Assembly (NCBI GenBank): GCA_029582165.1
Contig: CM055881.1
Location: 24,223,594-24,287,593 of the forward strand
DNA: 64,000 bases
Reading direction: 5' to 3'
From: Portulaca oleracea
Lineage: Eukaryota > Streptophyta > Magnoliopsida > Caryophyllales > Portulacaceae
The translations under genes were made by a program, and so were the position numbers. Shown here piece after piece: positions 10,574-20,529 of this stretch (positions within the stretch are counted from its first letter, which is position 1; the number at the start of each line of letters is the position of its first letter). The notes below the pieces were generated by a model. The model was not told the DNA's origin and made no database searches. It worked only from the letters and a program-made list of their open reading frames with translations.

Positions 10574-13500
10574 CCTCTGCTTAAATTGCTTTGCCCACTC
10601 CCACATAGGACATAGCTTAATGTAAGGCAGTACCATCCAAATGAACAAGGTATTGAACTTGAGCATGGTTTTGTCTCTTCTTGATCCACCTGTCCACAAT
10701 GAGATATGGTTGTGGTAGCTTGTCAACATCCCGACCTTGTAAAATGGAAGGAATGTGTGGAGTAGTCGGAAGGACGCCCTTGAATAATCTGAGCTGGGAG
10801 ACATAGATAACCATTATGGATTTTTACCTCAATTGGAAAGTGCAACTTGTAGACAACTTTGCCTATACGGGAAACAACTTGAAAGGGACCAAAGTACTTA
10901 GGAGTAAGCTTCTCATTGCCTCTTAAGTGGACAAAAGTTAATATGTGGGGTTGTAACTTTTACTATCACTCAATCACCCACCTGAAAGACTCTATTAGTA
11001 AGATGAGTGTCAGCCTGTTGTTTCATTCGATGATGGGCTTTGTTCAATTGATGCTTAAGCACCTTCAGTTGCTCTTCTCTCTACCACATCATTCGGTCAA
11101 CAACAACCACTAAGGATTCCCCCGAAAGCCAAGGTAATTGAAGAGAGGGTGGTTGCCCATTCACAGTTTCATAAGGATTTGTTCCTATGGCTGTGTAGCA
11201 AGAGGTATTATACCACCATTTAGCAAGCGACAACCACTCGCACCAATCTTTGGGAGCTTGTGGACACATAATCGTAAATAAGTTTCAAGGCACCGATTGG
11301 CAAACTCAGTTTGCCCATCGATTTGGGGATGGTACGAAGAAGAAAGAATTAACTGCACCCAATGGATTGAGAAGAGAACTTGCCATAATTGACTAAGGAA
11401 GATAGGATCTCGGTCGCTAACTATAGTGCGGGGCATGCCATGGAGCTTATAAATGTTATCCAAGTATGAGTGAGCTACATCGAGAGCTGAGTAAGGGTGA
11501 TTTAATGCGACAAAGTGAGTATACTTGCTCAACCTATCAACCACGAAAAAAAAAATCACAATTCTACCCAATGACTTTGGCGGCCCGTCAATGAAGTCCA
11601 TCGAGACTTCCTCCTTAGGTACGATTCGGAACAGGCGGTGGTTGCAATAGGCCCAGATATGTAGTAGTATGATATTTACATGAATGACACATAGAGCACC
11701 TTCTAATGGAGGAAGATACATGCTTATTAAAGCCCTTCCAGTAGAAAAGGCTCTTGAGCTTCCCTACTGTAGCATCTCTCCTAGAATGACCACCCGCTGG
11801 TGCTGAATGAGCTCACTGAATAAGCTTAGACCTCTACAATTTCTGGCCTAATCACTAACTTTCCCTTCTTTTGCAATTGATCATTCGTCTAAGAGTAGTT
11901 TGGGACAACCTACCCCTGCTCTAGCTAAGTAAGAATCAACTATAGGCGAGGATCCATCTACCAAATGCCCTGGATTTCACACAATAAATATGATTCAATG
12001 GAAGAAATAGTGTGGCAAAGAACCTCTGCACCCATAAGCCTAGACAACGCATCGGTTACGCCATTGTCTTTTCCAGCTTTGTATTGAATTTGGTATGAGT
12101 AACCCATATGTTTGGACAACCTTTTGAAAGGAGTAAAAATCTTATTCTTTAACAACCACTTTAAGCTTTTCTTATCAGTTTAATAGTAAAAGGTTGATGA
12201 ACCAAATATTGCTCCCACTTTTGGCCGACAAAGACAACCTTCAATAATTCCTTCTCATAAATCGAAAATTTATGTCATTTGGGTCTAAAAGTGCAACTAA
12301 TGTAGGCAATATAATGGCCTTTCTGCATCAGCACAACACCAATTTTGGCGACTGATGCGTCTGTCTCTACCACAAACTCCTTCGAAAAATTAGGTACCCC
12401 CAAAACATGGGTTGAACAGAGAACGTCCTTCAGCTGCTTGAAAGCCCTCTTTCCGTCCTTTGACCAAGAAAATGCCCCTTTCTTCAAAAATGTGTCAAAG
12501 GTTTACTGGGGTCAGTGGCTACAACCTCTCCTGAAATAAAATGCCCCAGGTACTCCATTCTATCGACACCAAAGGCACATTTACTTTGTTTGGCCAACAA
12601 AGATTTTTCCGACATTGTAGTTAAGACTGTCGTCAAGTGTTACATGGTCAAAGAGTGAGCGACTGTAGATTAAAATGTCATCAAAAAAGATGAGCACAAA
12701 CTTCCTCGAATAATCTCGAAATATATGATTCATCAAACCTTGGAATGTAGATGATGCACTTGTGAGGCCAAAGGGCATCACTAAAACTCATAGTTCCCAT
12801 TATGGGTCTTAAAGGCTGTCTTATGTACATCTGGCTCATACACTCGTAGCTGATGATAACGAGAACATAGATCAATGTTACTGTTAGAGTATAAAACCAT
12901 CATTGGGCCTACAACCATCAACTTAAGCTTTTGGTTGAGATGGTTCCACAAGGTATCAGAGCCAGATCTGAGCAAGAGGTCTCAAGTTCGAATCTCAACA
13001 CCCTCCCATATTCAGTTGCGCAAGGTTAAGGGGGCTTTGGCAGCATCCACGCTTCAAGCCCAAAGGGCATTCGCGTGAGGGGCGTGTTAGAATATAAAAC
13101 TATTCCTGGGGCTTCAACCATCAGCTTAAGCTTGCTTTGATACCATGTGGAACCATCTTAACCAAAAACTTAAGCTTTTGGTTGAGATGGTTCCACAGTT
13201 ACTAAATATGACAGCCCCGGCTAACTCATCGATGAGCTCATCAACAATTGGAATATGGAACTTGTCTTTTATAGTCAACTTATTTAATTCCCTATAATCA
13301 ACACAAAGCCTCTAACTACCATCTTTCTTTCCCACCAAAACCATAAGGGATGTAAAAGGGTTGTTACTGGTTTGAATCACTCATGCCTTAAGCGTTTCAT
13401 CTACTAGCTTCTTTATAACATGCTTTTATTTTAATGGATAACGATAGGGTCTAATATTGACAGGAACTACGTCAGGCAACAAATGAATTTTATGATCAAG

Positions 13501-13700
13501 AGAACCCCTAATAGGTGGTAATGTAGTTGGTTCTTGGAAAAGATCCTGAAATTCCTTAGCCACCTTCGTTATCTTAGGGTAGTTGCCAGGTTGGTCAAGG
13601 TATGGACAATGTATAAGACCTAAATCAAGGTCAAGGGTGGTAGACATCACTTGCAAAAGACACAAGTGAGTGAGTAGTCAAGGTTTTCTCCATTCTGTCA
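10574..13700 (-). pseudogene. Gypsy chromovirus pol remnant (RT, RNase H, integrase, chromodomain)
   Basis: Minus-strand fragments in the right order but in shifting frames. The end of the protease/RT linker is at 13665-13426. RT shows [11 protein letters not shown], then MPFGLT and the catalytic FFDD (about 12700). RNase H shows ETDAS (12345-12380) and DALSRL (about 12035). Integrase shows the three acidic positions in SMDFIDG, SDRDPIF and PQIDGQTE (11620-11300). The chromodomain runs 10814-10574. A TRIM sits inside RT at 12882-13197. Several frameshifts and stops make it non-functional. Confidence 0.85.
12882..13197. mobile_element. TRIM (terminal-repeat retrotransposon in miniature), TSD GTTAC
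   Basis: A 316-bp element flanked by GTTAC at 12877-12881 and 13198-13202. The 5' LTR (12882-12950, 69 bp) runs from TGTTAGAGTATAAAACC to GAGATGGTTCCACA. A primer-binding site AGGTATCAGAGCC, matching initiator tRNA-Met, follows. A purine-rich GTGAGGGGCG precedes the 3' LTR (13085-13197, 113 bp). The 3' LTR is longer because it contains an inverted copy of the LTR end plus primer site (reads GATACCATGTGGAACCATC). It splits the chromovirus RT. It has no coding capacity. Confidence 0.9.
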
Positions 13701-14030
13701 CCCTTTATAACAGCCACACGGGCCTTAGACATGCCCCTCAAGACATGTGTTTTCCGTTGGTAACAAATTTCATCCTCAAATGCTTAAACTTCCATTTCAC
13801 CGTGCCTAGGGTACAAATCCATTGCATACCCAAAATTATATCACATCCTCCAAGGGGAATGATAAACATGCCAGAAACAAAGGGACCCCGATGTAGTTGC
13901 CAAGTGAATTTTCTGCATTTATATTGACACTACAATCTATTCCTATAAGCTACCACAAGAGCCTAGGAAGGAATAGGCTTTAAACAACACCCCGTCTTCT
14001 TAACAAATGAAAAATTCATAAAGTTGTGGG

Positions 14031-15338
14031 TAGAGGTGGGCAACGGGCCGGGCCGGGCCGGGTTCGGGCTAGTCACAAACGGGTCGGGCCGGGCTCGGTA
14101 GATGGTTTTTTTACTGGGCCTAAGTGAGTTGGGTTTTAACGGACCCTAAACGGGCTGAGCCGGGTTTGGGCTAGGCAGACGGAGTCGCTTAACTCCACTT
14201 ATATCACTGCCCTCTAACTTCCTCCACTCCTATATATGTTTATTTTGTTTGATTCTTTTTTTGGCCCTTTCTTTTTTTTTGCTTGAGGCATAGCATGCGT
14301 TGCATAGTTTTTTTTTTTTCGAGCGACAACAATAAATAGGGTGACCAATTAATTACAAATTGTGGCCATTAAAAAATCACATTTACAACATTTGCCAATT
14401 GGGCGCCAATGCCCAGGGAACTTGGAGGACAACCACATACAAGTATTTTGAATGACTCACATTTATTTCGAAAGAAAGGAAAACATATGCAGTGTAGTAC
14501 TAAAATTTTTTTTATAATACATATTTAATAATTCAGAACTTTTTTATAATATGTAATTAATAATTGAGAACTTATAAAAACATTTAGTTAGTTAACTAAA
14601 TGAATACATGCGTAATGTCTGCTTTAAATAAAAAGAAAAGAACAAAAATCTACATTTTATTCATTCCGTTCCACATTAATGGCCACTTACTAAATGTTAC
14701 CCGGTTTTCCAATGTCTTTCTTTGACTGAAAATTTCTTATATCATATTTTATCAAAAATTTACAGTATATTCTTATTATTATATTATAGTTTTTTTTATT
14801 ACGAATCTAATGATAGTAATTTTATATAATAGAATATTATATATATTAAAAAATTAATGATCAAATACATTGATTAAGTTGTCAGTTCATGTTAGAGGGA
14901 GGGAGTATAATGTAATAACAACTGAGAAATAAAATGTTTCAAAAATTTTGCATTTGAAAAGGGGTCATAAAGGGATAAATATAAAGATGAAAGGCATTTA
15001 ACTAGAATATGGCCTAGGTAGCCCAAAAGGATAATAATGAAGGGCATTTGAAGACATGCGTCTCTAGTAAACGTCTCTAGGTGCTTTGCTGTCATTTTCA
15101 CCTAAATTTGCAGAAGATGTTCAAAGATAATGATAGGCAAGTTGCGACCCAAAAGGATGGTCTTGGAACTGTTGCCTACTCACCTTAGGCCCGTTAGAAG
15201 CCCGCGGGTGCCCATGGCAGATTAGAAATGGACAACCCATTTAGAACCCGGCCCGTTTAAGAACAAAATGGGCTTTAACCCGTTTTCTAGGCCCGTCCAC
15301 ATGGGCCCGTTGGATACCCGCCCGTTTGTCCAGTTCTA
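14031..15338. mobile_element. Non-autonomous hAT element, TSD GTTGTGGG
   Basis: Flanked by a perfect 8-bp duplication GTTGTGGG (14023-14030 and 15339-15346). Termini TAGAGGTGGGCAACGGG and the complement TAGAACTGGACAAACGGG are imperfect inverted repeats. Subterminal regions are rich in GGGCCGGGC/GCCCG words; the middle is AT-rich without transposase motifs. Inserted in the chromovirus between gag and RT. Confidence 0.9.
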
Positions 15339-15850
15339 GTTGTGGGTATCACCCGAGTCAATCAAAATATGCAAGGGTTTGCGCCCCATAGTGCCCTCTA
15401 ACTCTCATAGTTTGAAAGTTATGATTACCACGCAGAGCACTCAAGGAAATGTATGGATCCCCGTCCTAATTTATGTCGGAATCCCCCTGCTACACAATTT
15501 CTTCTTCCTCTTGGCCTTCATCGACACCAGAGACTTTGACTAAAAACAATTAGGGAGTTTTGTGGGCACATTTATGGTTTCTATCAAAGGGTTTATCACA
15601 ATAATACCATAACCCTTTAACAATCTTTTCCGCCCTTACCGCAACATGACTGAAATGAGGATAACGTTTAGGGCAAGAGGTGTTAAGAGTAGAAGTGTCA
15701 ACTGGTTGCAAGTTTTGGTTGAGGCAAAGGGGATCTGATGTGAGGAATTACTACAGAATAGGACCTAACTAGCCTCTCAGGTAACCTTATAGCATAAATT
15801 GTTTCTTCTTGCAATGAGCATACTATACAGCCTGGGCTAGAGAGGTAGTT

Positions 15851-16643
15851 TTAAAAGCCCTTACAAAAGATTTCAGTTGAGGTTGTAGCCCCCCCCCCCC
15901 CCAACAAAGCTATCGAAGAAATGTTCATCTGGTAACAATGAATTTTAATCAACATAAGAGCCCTCAATTCCTCAAACCTATCGATATATTCATCTAATGT
16001 TGCCCATTGTTGAAGTTTATTGAACTCTTCGACTACTTTTGCCCCCGTTTTATCTTTGAACCTAGTGCAAACGTCCATCATAAAATCCTCCCAATTTACA
16101 TTTCTCCTAGCCATTGAATAACTACTATACCACATTCAACCCTACCAACCATGTAAGTAGATGCAAGATCTACTTTTTGATTATCATCAATCTGACACAA
16201 TGAAAAGTAATTCACGCACTTTTTAGTCAATGTCGCACATTAGACCCATCAAAAACAGGGAACTCAATTTAATCCAATGATCTAATTTTTAATATCTACC
16301 CTCACTAGAATCTGAATCATCAAACTTGCTCCCATGGCTACTAAAACCAAAACTAGAATTGGAATTCGAGTGAGAAGATTGGGAATTACCTTTCTCAGAC
16401 TCATCAAATTTTGATGTTAGGTTCCTAAGAATATATTGTTGCTCCTCAAATTTCTTTATTTTGTACATTCATCCTTTTCATCAAATCCATTTGTTGCTCC
16501 ATCATATTTTTCATCATCTCTTCCAATGTCGGCATGATTGTTGCTTGCTTTCTTGTGATTAACCCCAGTTTGATCGGAAGTATTTTGATACCAATGTTAT
16601 AGTTGGAGGAAAGAGGTAGTGTAAAGAAGACCCTTTCAAGCAA
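15851..16643 (-). pseudogene. Gypsy gag remnant
   Basis: The minus-strand segment 16135-15851 encodes a typical retrotransposon gag core (NWEDFMMDVCTRF, then VVEEFNKLQQ and LDEYIDRFEELRAL). The N-terminal part with a Met-rich helix (MMKNMMEQQMDLM) is at about 16540-16450 in another frame. The primer-binding site and LTR edge lie just upstream (16582-16595). Broken by frameshifts and a C homopolymer at 15890-15902. Confidence 0.75.
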
Positions 16644-16823
16644 CTACAACAGAGACCAGATGAAACAAAGATACATACACGCGCGCGCGCACACACACAC
16701 ACAGAGATAGAGAGAGAGGAAACGAGGCAAGGAATTGTATATTTTTATAGCCTTTTAACAACATACAAGTATTTTGTATTTATACTGTGATATAAAGTAT
16801 TCCTGCCGAAATGACATATAACT

Positions 16824-17675
16824 TGTTGGGAATGTCCCGACAATGTTCGATATACACGGAGATTAAACCAAAGTAATATAGTAATTATATGTCTTGCTAG
16901 AGACCTCTATAATTAGTAATTAAATAAGTTTAATTACAACTATATTATTTGGTCCTACTGGGTCACACAAGTCAGTGCCCTGGAACAATGTATGTAACCT
17001 AAATGATATTGTATCAAGTTTAGAAAAGTTGAAACCGATTGCGTGAAAATCAGCCCAACACGGACCGAATTGGGGTCAACACGGTCCGTGTTGACCCAAC
17101 ACGGTCCATGTTGGGACACCACGGTCCGTGTTGACCGTGGGCCGAATGTTTGGACTTTCAAGGAGTCCAACACGGACCGTGTTGTTTCAACACGGACCGT
17201 GTTGAGCCCAGAAATCGCGCCGTTGCTCTTTTTCGGCCCTTTAGGGTTTTGAACCCTAACCCTAGGTTTTCTAAACACTATATAAAGGGGTCTCTGGGAG
17301 AGATTATTTCACACCATCAGCATTCGACTCTTAGAGAAACACCAGAGTGGTTTTCCTAAGTTCTTCTCTCCCCTTTCTGTTCTAGTTTCAGGAAAACTAT
17401 TAGTTTCCTGAAACAGTCTCACATACATCTTAGATTGAGATTCGTCTCGATCGGGTCGATCTAGCAATCGGGTTCCTGGAGCGCTGCGTGGACTTTTCAG
17501 TAGAGGGTTTCAGCGTTGGAATCTGGAAGGTCAACCTCTTCTTCAGCAGGAATTAGCGATCAGGTATAATTACTGAAGCCTCTGCAATTGTGTTGATTAA
17601 TTGTTTATAACTGTTATAATATTCCGCCAATTAATCTGTATCTGTTTAGGAAATAGATAACCTAAAAACCTAACA
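16824..17675 (+). repeat. 5' LTR of the Copia element
   Basis: Begins TGTTGGGAATGTCCCGACA and ends AAAACCTAACA. A TATA box CTATATAAAGG is at 17278-17288. Upstream of it, 17056-17204 carries six copies of a 17-bp palindrome-like motif, CAACACGGWCCGTGTTG. The 3' LTR has only four; 40 bp holding two motifs are absent there. Confidence 0.95.
17056..17204. promoter_or_regulatory. Array of six CGG-W-CCG palindromes upstream of the LTR TATA box
   Basis: Copies of CAACACGGWCCGTGTTG lie at 17056 (left half only), 17077-17093 (perfect), 17097-17113 (one mismatch), 17117-17133 (left arm diverged), 17168-17184 and 17188-17204 (both perfect). The middle base is A or T, so the palindrome has an odd centre. 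The array ends about 75 bp before the TATA box, the usual place for LTR enhancer repeats. Binding by a dimeric host factor is inference. Confidence 0.8.
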
Positions 17676-19648
17676 GTGGTATCAGAGCCACCAATTGCAT
17701 GTTAAAGTATTGTACTTGTATTCATAATTAATTGTGTCAATAGTTGAATTATATTATGAATATGCTAGAGTAGATTTATGCCTAAAATTTGAATCTTTAT
17801 GAAAGTTTTAATCTTTGATGTTCATGATAATAAATCTGAGATTTTATTGTAAAATTTCATGCTTTGTTATTATTTATTGCCTTTAATTAATCGATTTTAT
17901 GATTGTTTAATTGTTAAATATAGCATGAACTCGATTTAATTTTGAATGTTTTAGAAGCAATCACGTTTAATGTTGTTAAACAGTAGGCAATGCATGAAAT
18001 AGGTTTAAATTCGCAAAATAGGGTTTTGTAGAATTAATTTTCTGATTTAGTTTATTTACTGTAAACATGAAAAAATCGAAATAAACTATCAAACGAACTC
18101 GAAAATTTCTGAAATTTTTACAGTAGCATATTAGATGAACCTATTGTATGGGAAAATTATAAAATTTGATTTTTAAACTTATCGGACTGTTGTTATTTAT
18201 TTTCCTCTTAAATGGAGAATTAAAAATGTTTAATTCCCTAAAATTTTACAATCTTTTGAAAATTGTTAAAATTCTGGAAAATATTCATATTGGGTTATTA
18301 GATAACGCTGTGATATGAAATCTTTAAATTCGATAGGTTACGATAGTTTTATTTAAGTTTTTTTTTCATTCACGAAATTAACCGAAACTGGGAAGCAACA
18401 CGGACCGTGTTGGATCAACATGGATCGTGTTGCCAGCAGTTTTGGTGAATTCGTTCTTTTAGGGTTTGTAATTAATTTTAGAAATTAATTATTAAATCCT
18501 ATTACTACTAAATCAGATAATAGGCATAAAATCTATTATTTTGTAAAGTTTAGGAAACTTACAATAATTTTGAAAGATATAGTATCTTTTAGACTCCTTG
18601 ATTTTAGGAAAGTCAAGTATTTTGTATGTATAGGTATAAAATCCTAAATCTGTTTAGATAACTAAGATAAAATTTGGATTTTATTTTCTTTATTAATCAT
18701 GCAAACCTTTTAGGAAATTTTATTAGTATTTATTTCCTTATGTGTTATATTGCAATTATTTATATGCCTTTATAATTTGTTATTTAAGCATGTGTTTTTT
18801 GCAATATTACATGTTTGCATGTGCTTCTAGTATGACCATAGATAGTCGGTTTTACCGGTCTGCGTACCGGGTTGGGTGAAATACGGTCTGCGTACCGTCT
18901 TTAAATTAAATTTAAAATTTCAGTTAAGTTTATTTCTCAATTGTGAGGTCCAAATTGTAAATTGGTTGTATTTGGAGACATCAAATTGAGTGGGAGCCCA
19001 ACAGCAATGGAGGTGGTGATTCGAGTGGGAGCCCATCCAATGGAATTGCATGACCCAAGAAGGCTTTCTTGAAGACTATCAAGGCTTAGTTAAATTAGTT
19101 GATTGAATCTAGGTGGCCATACTAGGGGTTTTTACTTATGCTTTAATTTTGTTATTGCATGTTTTATTATGCCTTTTATGCTTTTCGAAAGAGTTCACCT
19201 AGAATTGCATGCTTAGGATAATAAAACCTACTCTCATAATTGAATTATTGCTCAACCTACCGAAACACCACTTAGATGGATAAATAAAGAAAGCCAAAGA
19301 GAATTATTTGTCCATCATTAATAAGTAGGGTGGCAGCTAGGTCAATTCAAATTGGCTATCAAAATAGTTTTGGGCCAAGAGCAGAGGAAGAGAAATATTG
19401 TATTCGATACAAATTTCTTGCCAAGAGTCATTTTGAATGATCGATCATAAGATGATCCACCAAAGACAACATGGGACCAAGTTTTGTTGGGCTAAAGTCC
19501 ACTTGAAGCCATGGGTCTTGTGGGTATTGGTTAAATTAAAACACTAAGTGAGAGTTGATAAAGTGTTTTAATTTGAAGTTAAAATTAGTTTAATTTCTTT
19601 GATGAATAATAACTAAAATTGAACCTTTATGTCTTGTCAGAATCAAAG
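17676..19648 (+). other. Copia untranslated leader
   Basis: About 2 kb of AT-rich leader between primer site and gag, with no coding potential. It contains two more CGG-W-CCG palindromes (18396-18412 perfect; 18416-18432 with two changes), a second palindrome type with CTGCG centre at 18853-18871 and 18882-18899, and a repeated GAGTGGGAGCCCA word (18989 and 19024). Confidence 0.7.
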
Positions 19649-20529
19649 ATGTCTAACACACTCACCAATAACACTGTCAACCTCCGTTCTCTTTTGGAAA
19701 AAGAGAAACTCACCGGGGCCAATTTCCTTGATTGGCACCGAAACCTGAGGATCGTCCTTAGGCGGAAGCGAAAGAATATGTTCTAGAAAGAGCCTTGAAG
19801 AACAAACCCAAAGAAAATGCGACTCAGTGAAAAGACAAGTGGCGTCATTACGATGATGATGTTCAAGTCATTGTATCATGTTGGCTACTATGACTCACGA
19901 GCTTCAAAGCGGTTTGAAAACAAAGGGCACATGAAACAATCACTCAACCGAAAGGCATGTTTCAAGAACATGCTCGAATTGAGAGATGTCGATCAATGAG
20001 CAAATTGTTCGCACTGGCCTTGAGATTGGCAAGCGTTGGGCCCGTGTATTGAAGATGATTGGTCTTTTTGAGTCCATGGAGCGACTAGGGTTCCCTACAC
20101 TCGAGTTAGCTCGACATTCTAGTTAGCTCACTGCATGAAGGATTCAGCACCTTCAAGCTGAATTACAACATGCAGGGGCGTAATAAGTCTCTAATGGATC
20201 TTCATGCGATGTTGGTTACGGCAGAGAGGGACATTAAGATAACCCATAAGGTTAACTCGAATGTCCTAGTGGTCAGCAAGGGGAAAGAAAAATTCAAGAA
20301 GGCTAACAAGAGCAAGAAAGGACCTGCAAGTAAGAAAGGCAAGAACAAAACTGTTGTCCCAGCCAAACCTAAAGCAGGACCTAAGCCAGATGAAGAGTGC
20401 TTTTACTGTAAAGGCAAAGGACACTGGAAAAGAAACTGCCCCACCTACTTAGATGATCTGAAGACTGGAAAGGTCGTCAAAGCAGGTATAGATGTGATCG
20501 AAATAAATCTTACTGTTTCTACTTTATGA
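19649..20529 (+). pseudogene. Copia gag (frameshifted)
   Basis: ATG at 19649 opens a typical Copia gag N-terminus (NFLDWHRNLRIVLR). The frame breaks at about 19760 and several more times up to 20120, then continues cleanly from about 20130 with NMQGRNKSLMDLHAML. It ends in a CCHC zinc knuckle, CFYCKGKGHWKRNC (about 20398-20439), which binds the RNA genome in the particle. Several breaks fall where CAG or CTG triplets would be expected, see findings. A stop (TGA, 20527-20529) separates gag from the protease motif. Confidence 0.85.

Noticed and set aside
12951..13000. tRNA-like GGTATCAGAGCC and GTTCGAATC words suggesting a tRNA gene or SINE
   Set aside because: The first is a primer-binding site directly after a 69-bp LTR, and the element has LTRs and a GTTAC duplication, so TRIM explains it better.
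17056..17204. Regularly spaced palindromes looking like a CRISPR or satellite array
   Set aside because: Spacing is irregular, the array lies inside an LTR promoter with TSD-flanked Copia context, and the genome is a plant nucleus.
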